Positions 44,900-54,217 of a stretch of 64,000 bases of DNA are shown piece by piece. A program made the translations under genes and the position numbers. Every line of letters starts with the position of its first letter. Positions within the stretch are counted from its first letter, which is position 1. The notes under the pieces were generated by a model. It was not told the origin of the DNA, made no database searches, and saw only the letters and a program-made list of their open reading frames with translations. The stretch is taken from the NCBI GenBank assembly GCA_937967505.1, contig CALCJM010000014.1:1-64000 (forward strand). The letters run 5' to 3'. Origin of the DNA: an uncultured Pirellulaceae bacterium (lineage in GTDB: Bacteria; Planctomycetota; Planctomycetia; Pirellulales; Pirellulaceae).

Positions 44900-46180
44900 C
44901 TAATTGCCCAACATGCCGGCCAGCTGATCCACAAACTGCCAAACGTCTTCGAATGAATTGTACAACGGTACCGGAGCGGCACGTATTACGTTTGGCTCGC
45001 GCCAATCCGTTCGAATTCCGCTCAACTCCAACTGCCGGTGGATATCCCTGCCATCGCCAGCAACAATCTCAATCGACAACTGACAACCACGCTCCGAAAC
45101 CACTGAGGGCGTAATAATGTTGACTTGACCCGATAATCGGTGATTCAACAAATCTGCGAACGCGCCGGTCAGTTTTACCGACTTCTCCCGCAGCGGCCCT
45201 ATGCCGCCAGCCGCGTTAAACAGCTCCAACGACGCCCTGACAGGGGCCATCGCCAAAATCGGCGGATTGCTCAACTGCCATCCCTCCGCCGTCGCGATTG
45301 GGCGGAACGTGTTCTGCATCTCAAATCGGGTTGCTTTATCTTGCCCCCACCACCCGGCCAAACGTTTCAAATCTGTGTTGGTTGCATGACGTTCGTGCAC
45401 GAAACACCCCGCCACCGCACCGGGCCCCGAATTAAGATATTTGTAGGTGCACCAAACCGCGAAATCAACGTCCCACTGATGTAGCGCCAACGGCACATTC
45501 CCGGCGGCGTGAGCCAGATCGAAACCAACCACAATCCCTCGCGAACGTGCGGCCGCCGCAATCTCCTTTATCGCCAACACCTGTCCCGTGTAGTACTGTA
45601 CACCAGGTAAAACAACCATTGCCAGTTCATCGGCGTGCTGCCGAATGGTCTCGCACACATGGGCTGTTGAAAACAGTTCCCCTTCATCCGGCTCAAGGAC
45701 AATCAGGTGTTCGTCGGGGTTCAACCCTGAAACTTCCAAACGCGACGCTGCCGCGTAGCTGTCGGAGGGAAACGCATGGCGTTCGATCAGAATTTTCGTG
45801 CGGTGTTTCTCGGGCCGATAAAAAGTCGCCATCATCAAATGCAGGTTGACCGTCAACCCGTTCATCATGACGACCTCACACGGTTTGGCCCCAACCACGC
45901 TTGCCATCGCCGCACTCAGGTACTCGTGATAGGGCATCCAGGGAAACTCGCCTTCAAAATGCCCCCGCACGCCCAATGTTCGCCATTGCTCGAGCTCGTG
46001 CTGCACGTATTGGCTGGTGATTTTTGGCATCAGCCCCAGCGAATTCCCGACGAAATAGATTTCCGGTTTACCGCCCGACTGTGGCAAAAAAAACTGCTCG
46101 CGCGACGCGGCCAAAGGATCAGCAGCGTCAAGTTTTCTGGCGTCGGCCAGCGTCATTGGTGGGTTATCGGCCTGCGTCAT
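44900..46180 (-). CDS. kynU: Kynureninase
   Basis: 426 residues. A PLP enzyme that cleaves 3-hydroxykynurenine (or kynurenine) to 3-hydroxyanthranilate and alanine. The Schiff-base lysine is in AVWCTYKYLNSGPGAV (about residue 244), with VVGFDLAHAAGNVPLALHQW just before it and YFVGNSLGLMP near the N-terminus. It lies 3 bases after the stop of xseA, so the two are likely cotranscribed. With the two convergent genes it gives tryptophan to 3-hydroxyanthranilate; an arylformamidase and a 3-hydroxyanthranilate dioxygenase were not seen. Confidence 0.92.
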   Translation of the reverse strand: MTQADNPPMTLADARKLDAADPLAASREQFFLPQSGGKPEIYFVGNSLGLMPKITSQYVQHELEQWRTLGVRGHFEGEFPWMPYHEYLSAAMASVVGAKPCEVVMMNGLTVNLHLMMATFYRPEKHRTKILIERHAFPSDSYAAASRLEVSGLNPDEHLIVLEPDEGELFSTAHVCETIRQHADELAMVVLPGVQYYTGQVLAIKEIAAAARSRGIVVGFDLAHAAGNVPLALHQWDVDFAVWCTYKYLNSGPGAVAGCFVHERHATNTDLKRLAGWWGQDKATRFEMQNTFRPIATAEGWQLSNPPILAMAPVRASLELFNAAGGIGPLREKSVKLTGAFADLLNHRLSGQVNIITPSVVSERGCQLSIEIVAGDGRDIHRQLELSGIRTDWREPNVIRAAPVPLYNSFEDVWQFVDQLAGMLGN

Positions 46181-46183
46181 CTG

Positions 46184-47386
46184 CTATTCCGGTTCTACTC
46201 GAGAGACAATCGTCCCGTCGGTCAGTTTCGTTTCGATCAAATCACCTGCAGAAACCCGCTTCACCGACCGAATCACGGTTCCGTCGGGGTCCGTCGTCAA
46301 ACTGTAGCCTCGACGAAGAATCCCCAACGGGCTGACCAGTTCCAATTTCTCGGCCACACGTGCGATCTCACGCTGGTGCGATTCGATCGACCGCTGCATT
46401 TGCGAGTGCAATCGTTGCTCCAGCAGGTCCACCTCCATCGCCCGTCGTTCAACCGGTTCCAACGGATGCGTCAACCGACGATGGTGAGCAAATCGGTCCA
46501 GCACTAACTGGGCCGTTTCAATTTTGGCTCTCAGCGCGCCGCGCATCCGGTTTTCCACATTTGCCAACTGCTTCGCAAACGTTGCTCGATCGGGCACCAG
46601 ACGCTCCGCCGCCTCACTGGGCGTCAGCGCTCTGACGTCGGCAACCAGATCACACAGCGTCACATCAATCTCATGGCCAACACCAGAAATGACCGGAATC
46701 TTGCTGGCGTAGACTGCCCGGCAGACACGTTCGTCATTAAAGCTCCATAGATCTTCGATACTTCCACCGCCGCGCGTCACCACGATCACATCGATTTCCC
46801 CATGCAACACCTGTAATTGTTCGAGCGCTGCGGCGACCTCGCCGGCAGCTTCAGGGCCCTGAACTCTCACCGGTACCACCAGCACATTGGTCATTGGCCA
46901 TCGGCGCGTCAGCACTTGTTGGAAATCGCGAATCGCGGCTCCGGTCGGGCTGGTTATAACGGCGATGTTTTTGGGGTAGCGTGGCAATGGCTGTTTGACG
47001 GCTGGATCAAACAGGCCCTCCCGGGAAAGTTTCTCTTTCAGCTGTTGAAACGCCAGCTGCAACGCTCCCATACCAACGGGCTGGACTTTTTTGATGATCA
47101 GCTGATAATTGCCGCGCGGCGCGTAAAGATCGATGTAGCCACCGCAGATAACTTTCTGGCCCTCCTCAAGCTCAAACGGCAGCCGATTCGCTTCGGTACG
47201 CCAAATAATGGAATTCAGCTGAGCGATTTGATCTTTTAAAGTGAAATATAGATGGCCAGAACCGGGCCGCGACAATCCCGAAACCTCGCCTTCCACCCAA
47301 ACGGCATTGAACGTTTTGTTTAATGCATAGCGAATGGCTTCGGTAAGCACCGAAACGGAAACCGGTTTTGGGGAGGTAGACGACAT
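46184..47386 (-). CDS. xseA: Exodeoxyribonuclease VII large subunit
   Basis: 400 residues, close to the lower end of the family. It degrades single-stranded DNA with the small subunit XseB. The N-terminal OB fold (VWVEGEVSGLSRPGSGHLYFTLKD) and the catalytic region (VITSPTGAAIRDFQQVL, DVIVVTRGGGSIEDLWSFNDE, PVISGVGHEIDVTLCDLVAD, RALTPSEAAERLVPD) are intact, followed by a coiled coil and the end domain (LGILRRGYSLTTDPDG). No xseB is next to it. Start at 47386 as the family begins with SVLTEAIRYAL. Confidence 0.92.
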   Translation of the reverse strand: MSSTSPKPVSVSVLTEAIRYALNKTFNAVWVEGEVSGLSRPGSGHLYFTLKDQIAQLNSIIWRTEANRLPFELEEGQKVICGGYIDLYAPRGNYQLIIKKVQPVGMGALQLAFQQLKEKLSREGLFDPAVKQPLPRYPKNIAVITSPTGAAIRDFQQVLTRRWPMTNVLVVPVRVQGPEAAGEVAAALEQLQVLHGEIDVIVVTRGGGSIEDLWSFNDERVCRAVYASKIPVISGVGHEIDVTLCDLVADVRALTPSEAAERLVPDRATFAKQLANVENRMRGALRAKIETAQLVLDRFAHHRRLTHPLEPVERRAMEVDLLEQRLHSQMQRSIESHQREIARVAEKLELVSPLGILRRGYSLTTDPDGTVIRSVKRVSAGDLIETKLTDGTIVSRVEPE

Positions 47387-47510
47387 TCATGCAGTTTAGC
47401 AGGCTCCGGCAACGCAGCCAGTCGTTGGATAAAAATATCGATCGACCTTTTCTGCAACAGGCGGTTTCCCCCTGCCCACCAAAACGAAGCAAATGCACTT
47501 GGCGTCAATT

Positions 47511-48314
47511 TTATCGCGTCAGCAAGTTTTTGTTGTCACCGGGGTTGTTTCCTCGGAACACAAATGCCAACCAGCGATAGACGGCCACGCCGACCACATT
47601 ACGATCCGCCCAAGTCGCCGATTGAGGGAATTTGGAAAGATATGGCCAGTCCTCGGGACGATGACCTTCCGGCCAATACAGGACGTTCTCCGCCAATTTC
47701 TGTAACGAATTAATCGTGAAGCGTTCGTAATCCCCAACCACCCCACCGGTATCTTCCATTGCGTAAATGCCGTGGCTGGAAAGCGCCGGAAAAAGAGTTT
47801 CGAAGGAATCCAGCTGATGTTGCACGATGTGACTTCCATCGTCAATCACGACATCCAGTCCGCCTCCAATGTCGCTTAGAAAGTTATTCAGAAACTTTTT
47901 GTCACCCTGATCGCCGATCAGCACTTTGCGCCGGCCGCCTTCGAACTGTTTGCACTTGGGATCAATGTCGATGCCGTAAATCTGGGCATTGGGGAAAAAC
48001 TCTTCCCACATCATGATAGAAGCGGGATTCTCCAAACCAATCTCCAGAACTTTTTTTACATCATGGCGGATATCACGAAAGTGCATCCAATAATACGGCA
48101 GGTAGTTATGCGCGCGTTTGGATGGCTTGTGCTTGCGTCCCAGTTCTTCCAGCACGTTGTCCGGGTTGACGAAGAATGGATAGGGGCTGGGCTGGGAGAC
48201 TTGCCCCACCTCCGGAAAATCAAAATCGCGATGCGTCGGTTGCTCAACCGGTTTTCCCTTGAACAGCTTCTTCAGTGTCAGATTTTTGCTGATTCGTTTT
48301 ACAGATACTTCCAT
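47511..48314 (-). CDS. Class I SAM-dependent methyltransferase
   Basis: 267 residues from the ATG at 48314, chosen for its AGGAA ribosome site. The SAM fold has KKVLEIGLENPASIMMWEEF, AQIYGIDIDPKC and LDVVIDDGSHIVQHQLDSFETLF, then GIYAMEDTGG. The order and the DDGSH motif are like sugar O-methyltransferases of the macrocin/rhamnosyl type. It lies beside a glycosyltransferase and polysaccharide genes, so it probably methylates a surface sugar. Confidence 0.7.
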   Translation of the reverse strand: MEVSVKRISKNLTLKKLFKGKPVEQPTHRDFDFPEVGQVSQPSPYPFFVNPDNVLEELGRKHKPSKRAHNYLPYYWMHFRDIRHDVKKVLEIGLENPASIMMWEEFFPNAQIYGIDIDPKCKQFEGGRRKVLIGDQGDKKFLNNFLSDIGGGLDVVIDDGSHIVQHQLDSFETLFPALSSHGIYAMEDTGGVVGDYERFTINSLQKLAENVLYWPEGHRPEDWPYLSKFPQSATWADRNVVGVAVYRWLAFVFRGNNPGDNKNLLTR

Positions 48315-48370
48315 GTTGATTCCTGATTTTTCGATGAACAATGATTGCGGCGACCGCTGACGGGGTGCCC

Positions 48371-49318
48371 TTAAGAAATCTTCTGTAGCGACAGCCCCAG
48401 CAGGCGTTTCATCAGCGACTTACTCACCCGGACCGGTTTTTCGACCCGCGCTGATGCGGGTGGCTCAAAAACGATCTCGCGGATCTTTCGGTCGGCACTT
48501 CGCACGCGCTGGATATGGGTTGGGTGATCGGAAACCGTCAGTTCAAATGTCTTTTGGTTAGCCATCGGACTTTGTGGATCAAACGTATGCGTCGCCTGGT
48601 CGCCAAATCCGATGTTGGTGACAAGATTCACGCGTGGCAAAATCGACAGCCCATTATGAGCCCAACATGCGAATGTGAAACTGTAATCCCAAGTGTCGAT
48701 CTTGCCGGCGCGCTGGTGATCAAAAATGTTCTGCCAGAATGCACGTTCGTCCGGGTTTTCAGTAAAATTGTTCAACACGTGCTCGCGTACCTCACGCAGG
48801 TCCCATAACTCCATCTCCAGATCGTATCGCTGCCACGCGCGACGCCAACTGGCCCACCCCCAGATCAACGGGTATTTGGAAAATCGGTAATCGTGATCGA
48901 ACCCGTCGGCTTGCGGATAGTTGTTTCCGCTGACAATCATCACATCCTGACGTTGGCGGTACTTGATCAACATCTGACGACAGAACGTAAAGAAGCTGTC
49001 GTTGGGCAGGCAATCGTCCTCTAGGATAATCAACCGCTCGTTCTGCTCAAAGCCCCATGTGATGGCATTGGCCATTTGCTTTCGACAGCCATTGTTGGTG
49101 TCGGAGAAATTCAACTGGACATCGCATTCCCAGTCGATGTCATCAAAAATCGCGCGCGTCTGTCGGACCAGCGATTCGTCGTCCGGGTGATCCGGCCGCG
49201 GACCATCGCAGGCCACCAACAGGCGTTTGGGCTTCTGTCGCGCGATCACCTCGAACACCGAACGTGTCAGTTCGGGCCGGTTGAAAACGCAAAACAAAAT
49301 GGGAACGTCAAATGCCAT
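48371..49318 (-). CDS. GT-A-type glycosyltransferase
   Basis: 315 residues from the ATG at 49318 (VPILFCVFNRPELTRSVFEVIA is a typical GT-A start); the open frame continues upstream to 49534 without family-like sequence. Conserved: KRLLVACDGPRPDHPDD, the metal-binding ERLIILEDDCLPNDSFFTFC, MIVSGNNYP and PLIWGWASWRRAW, found in a family of GT2-like sugar transferases. It lies 56 bases upstream of the methyltransferase gene on the same strand and is probably cotranscribed with it. Confidence 0.7.
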   Translation of the reverse strand: MAFDVPILFCVFNRPELTRSVFEVIARQKPKRLLVACDGPRPDHPDDESLVRQTRAIFDDIDWECDVQLNFSDTNNGCRKQMANAITWGFEQNERLIILEDDCLPNDSFFTFCRQMLIKYRQRQDVMIVSGNNYPQADGFDHDYRFSKYPLIWGWASWRRAWQRYDLEMELWDLREVREHVLNNFTENPDERAFWQNIFDHQRAGKIDTWDYSFTFACWAHNGLSILPRVNLVTNIGFGDQATHTFDPQSPMANQKTFELTVSDHPTHIQRVRSADRKIREIVFEPPASARVEKPVRVSKSLMKRLLGLSLQKIS

Positions 49319-49609
49319 TGAATCGATCTGTTGAAAGAACAACCACCAGATAACTCCCGCCCGCTGGAGGGCTTGGGCACCGCGACTATAACCAAAGCGC
49401 GTTTTACCAACAACATTGATATCAAGGTCACGCAAAAGCAGAAGAGCCTCTTTCCACACGTTCCACGAGGTGGAGCGTGCGAACCGTCGTAGGGTTCTCC
49501 CTGCTGGTGGCAGGCGACGATAGCGCGTCACCAATGTTTGTCAATCGACATTGGGTAAGTTACCTGTTTTCGATACAATCGGTCATTGTACCGTCCCAGA
49601 GCAAATGCC

Positions 49610-51055
49610 ATGAAAATTGCAATACTTGCCCCCTACGCCACCGTTGCCCCGCATTTCGAGACAGAACTTGAGCTGGCACAACAGCATCTGGACAACGGAG
49701 ATGAAGTGTTCACGCTTTCCTGCACCGGCCAACTGGCCAATTGCGACTTCAACACCGATCGTACTCAATCCGACTGTGATCGGTGTGCCGGACGGCGTAA
49801 AATGGGTTGGGAACTGCTGTCACCGCGTCTTGCTTCCAAACGGCAAACGACGCTCGTTCAGCTCACCCCGGCCAGTCATCAGCTTCGCCTTGATTTTACC
49901 GACCTCCAGCCACTGATCGACTATCGCATCAATGATTTCGAAATCGGATATGCCAGCCTCTCCTCTCTGGTGTCTGCCGTGCGCGACCCGGAACCTGATT
50001 TGGGCAAACATCGTCAGCTGTTGAACCGGTTCCTTACATCCGCTTGGCAAAGCTACCACAACACCCTGAAGTTTCTCGAACAGACTCCCGTCGATCGGGT
50101 CTACACATTTAACGGACGATTCGCAGCATTGCGGGGCGTTTTACGTGCCTGCCAGCAGATGGGCGTCGATTGTTTCTTGCACGAACGTGGCTGCAACAAG
50201 CAACACTACGAGATTCTGGAAAACCACCTCCCCCACGATATTGATGCCATCCACAAGATCATCGAACACGTTTGGGAAGCCGCGGATCCCCTGACGCGTG
50301 AGGGCGTTGGGCGGCAGTGGTTCTTGGACCGCGTCAATCGCGTCGAGACTTCGTGGAAGTCATACACAGCGGCACAGGAAGTTGGCAGGCTGCCGTCTGG
50401 ATTTGACAGTTCGGCCAACAACGTGGCCATTTTCTGTTCATCTGATGATGAATTTGTCGCCATCGGTGATAAATGGAAGAACCGGTTATACCCAAACCAG
50501 GTCACCGCCATCGCCCAAATCGCGGCCTCCATGCAACAAACACAGCCTCAAACGCAACTGTATTTGCGTGTGCATCCCAATTTGACCCATGTCGATAACC
50601 AGCGAAAACGGGACATGCTGGCACTGGACTACCCTAACCTGACCCTGATCGCTCCCGATGCCAAATGTGATACCTATCACCTGCTGAAATCATGCGACAC
50701 GACGCTTTCTTTTGGCTCCAGTGTTGGCATTGAAGCGGTCTTCTGGGATCGTCCATCAATACTTCTGGGGCCTTGTCTATATGAGCATCTTCCGGGGCCG
50801 GTGCGATCGACCAGCCATCAGCACACAATCGATCTGTTGACATCAAACCTGCCAGCATCCAGCGACAAATCGGGCGCTCTGCGTTACGGCCACTGGTTTC
50901 AAACCCGCGGGGTTCCCTACCGGCATTATGCGCCCCAAACCCTATTCGAAGGCAAATTCAAAAACCAAATCGTTTACGCCAAACCACCTCGCCGCACGAT
51001 GCTTCAGAAGATTCGCGATCGCGTGGTCAAAATCAAATCGGCATCGTCACTCTGA
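49610..51055 (+). CDS. Capsule/surface carbohydrate biosynthesis-like protein
   Basis: 481 residues, starting MKIAILAPYATVAPHFETELELA like GT-B-type proteins. A cysteine cluster (SCTGQLANCDF...SDCDRCAGRRKMGW, about 38-65) may bind metal. The C-terminal half has LYLRVHPNLTHVDNQ, TYHLLKSCDTTLSFGSSVGIEAVFW and PSILLGPCLYEHL, the pattern of capsule polysaccharide (Kdo-transferase-like) and CDP-glycerol-type transferases. Divergent from the glycosyltransferase gene by about 290 bases. Substrate unknown. Confidence 0.6.
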   Translation: MKIAILAPYATVAPHFETELELAQQHLDNGDEVFTLSCTGQLANCDFNTDRTQSDCDRCAGRRKMGWELLSPRLASKRQTTLVQLTPASHQLRLDFTDLQPLIDYRINDFEIGYASLSSLVSAVRDPEPDLGKHRQLLNRFLTSAWQSYHNTLKFLEQTPVDRVYTFNGRFAALRGVLRACQQMGVDCFLHERGCNKQHYEILENHLPHDIDAIHKIIEHVWEAADPLTREGVGRQWFLDRVNRVETSWKSYTAAQEVGRLPSGFDSSANNVAIFCSSDDEFVAIGDKWKNRLYPNQVTAIAQIAASMQQTQPQTQLYLRVHPNLTHVDNQRKRDMLALDYPNLTLIAPDAKCDTYHLLKSCDTTLSFGSSVGIEAVFWDRPSILLGPCLYEHLPGPVRSTSHQHTIDLLTSNLPASSDKSGALRYGHWFQTRGVPYRHYAPQTLFEGKFKNQIVYAKPPRRTMLQKIRDRVVKIKSASSL

Positions 51056-51286
51056 CACCGTCGCCCCGGGGTACCAAATCTGCAAAACCGCAAAACTGTA
51101 AATCTACGAATCTACAGGTCTCACCTGATTCGTATTGTCTAATTTTTCTCAAGGCTCTACAGTCTGTCGTGGTTCTCTGTCAGGAGGGACAGGGGAGGAA
51201 CCGAAACCAAAGGAAACATGGATGTTACCTTACGGAAAACAGACGGTTGTCGTGCACCAGCGTGAATCGCGATGGATTGCCGTGCC

Positions 51287-52015
51287 ATGAAGAACGTTGC
51301 CATCATTCAGGCTGGTCTTGGAAGCACTCGTCTTCCCGCGAAAATTCTGCGCGATGTTCAAGGATACACAGTGCTGCAGCGCGTTGTCAGGCGCATTCGC
51401 CGCTGCAAGTACGTCGATCAAGTGGTTGTGACAACGTCTGATCTGCCCGTTGATCAACCGCTGATAAAATACTGCCAAGACGAAGGTTATGAGGTGTATA
51501 CCGGGTCCCACCCAAATGTGTTAGGTCGCTGTACAGAAACGGCCATCGCACTCCGGGCGGACCGGGTAATTTGTATCAACGCGAACTGCCCCTTGATCGA
51601 CCCGGGCGTGGTGGATCAGGTCATTATCAAATTGATGGGCGACCCGTTTTTGGATTACACCTGTAATTTTTTTCCGTACCGGCGTTACCCCCAGGGGCTG
51701 GAGGCGGAAGCATTTACGCTCAAAACATTGCTGCTGGCCGACAAAATGGCCATCGATCCCCCTGAACGTAAACACGTCGCGTTACAGATCTGTCGCAACC
51801 CGTCGCTGTACAAGATCGGCAGCGTTCAGCCGCGCGAGGATTACTCTGCGCTGCGTTGGACGGTCGATACGATGGACGACTTGAGGCTGGTCAACAGGAT
51901 CTACCGGCATTTTGGATCGCGCCGGTTTCGTTGGCGAAACATCGTCGATGTTCTTGGTGAGAACCCACACTGGTTGACGATCAACCCAAACACCACTCAA
52001 AAGCGAGTCGCATAA
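51287..52015 (+). CDS. SpsF/PseF-like nucleotidyltransferase
   Basis: 242 residues, start at 51287. The family opening is VAIIQAGLGSTRLPAKILRDVQGYTVLQRV; then VVVTTSDLPVDQPLIKYC, VYTGSHPNVLGRC, ICINANCPLIDPGVVDQV and a YSALRWTVDTMDDL block. This family links CMP (or another nucleotide) to sugars such as pseudaminic or legionaminic acid; the usual second-shell QARMGSTRLPGK is QAGLGSTRLPAK here. It lies 1 base before the PseG-like gene and presumably acts in the same surface-sugar pathway. Confidence 0.7.
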   Translation: MKNVAIIQAGLGSTRLPAKILRDVQGYTVLQRVVRRIRRCKYVDQVVVTTSDLPVDQPLIKYCQDEGYEVYTGSHPNVLGRCTETAIALRADRVICINANCPLIDPGVVDQVIIKLMGDPFLDYTCNFFPYRRYPQGLEAEAFTLKTLLLADKMAIDPPERKHVALQICRNPSLYKIGSVQPREDYSALRWTVDTMDDLRLVNRIYRHFGSRRFRWRNIVDVLGENPHWLTINPNTTQKRVA

Positions 52016-52016
52016 A

Positions 52017-53639
52017 ATGAACACCACTTCGGATTTAACCTCCCCATTTTCAGTTCTAATCCGGGTTGATGCCAGCCCGTCAATCGGTTGCGGGCAGGTG
52101 ACGCGCATGACGGCATTGGCTAGTGCTTGCCGTCGCAGCGGTGCCAAGGTCAACTTTCTATCCACCGGAATGCCACAAACGTTGCAGAGGAAAATCAGCG
52201 ATATTGGTTGTCACTGCCAACCGATGTCCTTGGCCACAGGAAGCGCGGAAGATGCTCGTCTCACTGCGGAATTGGCCGCCAATGGTAATTTCGACTGGGT
52301 GGTTCTTGATGGATATCATTTCGACGACAGCTACCAAGAGATCGTGGGGCAACACTCGTCCCGGTTGATGGTCGTCGATGACTTGGGGCATGCATCGCAC
52401 CGGTGCGCCCAACTGGTCCTGAACCAGAATGCCTACGCGCACCGGTCGCGCTACAACCAACAAAACTCGACGGACATCCTGTGCGGGGTCAAATACAGTC
52501 TGTTGCGTCCTGAATTTAATGCAGATCCCGATGGTCATCGCCGCAACAATCAACGGTTTAATATCAAGCGCATCCTGGTGACCTTTGGTGGCTGCGACAC
52601 CGATGACTGGACGCTGGCCACCTTGCGCACGCTTTTGAAACTAAAGCTGGCCACAACATCGCAAACGGTTGCCGACGTGGTCGTCGGCGTCAACTACGGC
52701 CATGAAAAGCGGCTGGCGCAGTTCTGTCGTGATGCCGGCATGAACGTCTTCATTCATCGCAACATTGATCGCATGGACGCGCTGATGCATCAGGCCGACA
52801 TTGCCATTACTGCCGGCGACAGCACCTGTTACGAACTGGCGCGGATCGGAGTTCCCTCAATCGCAATCGCAACCGTTGAAAATCAGATCCCGGTCATCAC
52901 TGCCATGGAGCAACATGGCACGCTGAAAGGATTTTGTCCTGAAGGCAGCCTGCCGGACCGGAGCCACCCTGCCGGGCTGCCGACGGAAATTGCAGACACC
53001 ATCGGCAAACTGGTACGCAACCGCGAAGAACGTCAGTCAATGGCAGACAGCGGCAGAAAACTGTTGGACGGCCAGGGCGCACATCGGGTCGTACGCAAGC
53101 TGCATGCCGGCGTAATCAATTTCTACCCTGCCACCCGGGACGATTCGGACCTGCTATTGAATCTACGCAAGGATCCTGCCATCCGTGCGGCGTCGTTTCA
53201 AACCGCACTCATGGGTGATACCGAACATCAGAAATGGCTAGCTCAATCGCTGGCCTCGCCCGGAAGAACTCTGTGGATCGCCCGCGACCGCGCCCAACGA
53301 CCGCTGGGGTACATTCAACTGGATCTATCGGAAAATCTTCAAGAGGCAACTGTGGAAGTGGCGTTGGAATCCCGACTACGCGGTAAGGGACTGGGGCCGG
53401 TGCTGATCGAAAAAGCGGCCGCTCAGATTCTGTCCGACGCGGGAGAATTCGCCAGTGTCAACAAAGTAATCGCCAATATCAAACCCGCCAACACGCACTC
53501 CTGTAAGGCATTTGAGAAAGCGGGTTTTGAGTTTAGCGCTCCGACGACGGTCAATAACGAAATTGCCCTGCGATACGTGCTGCGTCCCGAAAATACCATC
53601 GCGTTGGCCCCCCCTGCGACCGTTCGCAAATCGGCATAG
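52017..53639 (+). CDS. PseG-PseH-like fusion, catalytic His replaced
   Basis: 540 residues in two parts. Residues 1 to about 365 resemble PseG, the hydrolase that removes UDP from UDP-2,4-diacetamido-trideoxy sugars: VLIRVDASPSIGCGQVTRM, DWVVLDGYHFD, RLMVVDDLGHASHRCAQLVLNQNAYA, ILVTFGGCDTDDWT, and the GT-B end ADIAITAGDSTCYELARIGVPSIAIA. The usual GxGHxxR carries the catalytic His; here it reads GCGQVTR (Gln27). Residues about 370-530 are a GNAT acetyltransferase (PATRDDSDLLLNLRKDP, VEVALESRLRGKGLGPVLIEKA, NTHSCKAFEKAGFEF), like PseH. Fusion of the two steps is known; loss of the His is unusual. Confidence 0.75.
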   Translation: MNTTSDLTSPFSVLIRVDASPSIGCGQVTRMTALASACRRSGAKVNFLSTGMPQTLQRKISDIGCHCQPMSLATGSAEDARLTAELAANGNFDWVVLDGYHFDDSYQEIVGQHSSRLMVVDDLGHASHRCAQLVLNQNAYAHRSRYNQQNSTDILCGVKYSLLRPEFNADPDGHRRNNQRFNIKRILVTFGGCDTDDWTLATLRTLLKLKLATTSQTVADVVVGVNYGHEKRLAQFCRDAGMNVFIHRNIDRMDALMHQADIAITAGDSTCYELARIGVPSIAIATVENQIPVITAMEQHGTLKGFCPEGSLPDRSHPAGLPTEIADTIGKLVRNREERQSMADSGRKLLDGQGAHRVVRKLHAGVINFYPATRDDSDLLLNLRKDPAIRAASFQTALMGDTEHQKWLAQSLASPGRTLWIARDRAQRPLGYIQLDLSENLQEATVEVALESRLRGKGLGPVLIEKAAAQILSDAGEFASVNKVIANIKPANTHSCKAFEKAGFEFSAPTTVNNEIALRYVLRPENTIALAPPATVRKSA

Positions 53640-54217
53640 GGTCCCGGAAACTTCTGCGCCGCCAATGCAAGAAAATTACCGCCATCACGAACCACCGCTC
53701 CCCACAAGCCCGGTGCGTCTCCGAAAGAAACAGCCCGACAATACCCAATCGCAACTGCGCGAGCACCGGGGCTTCTCCCCTTCGTCCCTGTGGTCTCTGT
53801 CGTTGCTTACGTCTAGGGCAAATTCTTTCAATAAGGCGACTGGCAGTTAGGAATTTACCATCCGTTGTCCACGCTGAGAGCGTCGGAGCGAAGCTGGCAG
53901 CATCGCCAACGGTAAGCTTTCAACTGCCAATCGCCTAAAGGGCTATTCCATACAGAAGACCTGCCACTTACGAAAGAATGCTACGACTATAGTTTTAACC
54001 ACGGAGTACACGGAGGATCACAGAGAACCGTCCCCACATGCCAAGAACCGCTCATCCAGGGATGGCTGGAGTGCAGATCGACTCGCACAACCTGTGACTA
54101 CATTTGCACTGGAACTACCAGACAAGCATCCACGGGGAAATTCAATAGCTGCCCCCAAGTGATACTTGGCACAGTCCCGGCTCCCGAACTGACGCACTAC
54201 GGCAGCACGCACAGGGC
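53640..54217. other. Intergenic stretch with palindromic repeat
   Basis: No convincing gene. It holds repeat copy B at 53834-53936 and a short ACCACGGAGTACACGGAGGA motif near 54000. The stretch lies between the surface-sugar genes and the hydrolase end of the PKS-NRPS cluster and is a likely cluster border. Confidence 0.5.
53834..53936. repeat. Palindromic repeat, copy B
   Basis: AGGCGACTGGCAGTTAGG ... CAACTGCCAATCGCCT. Nearly identical to the reverse complement of copy C (59945) and similar to copy A (14336). Same inner palindrome around GCTGGCAGCATCGCCAACGG. Confidence 0.85.
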
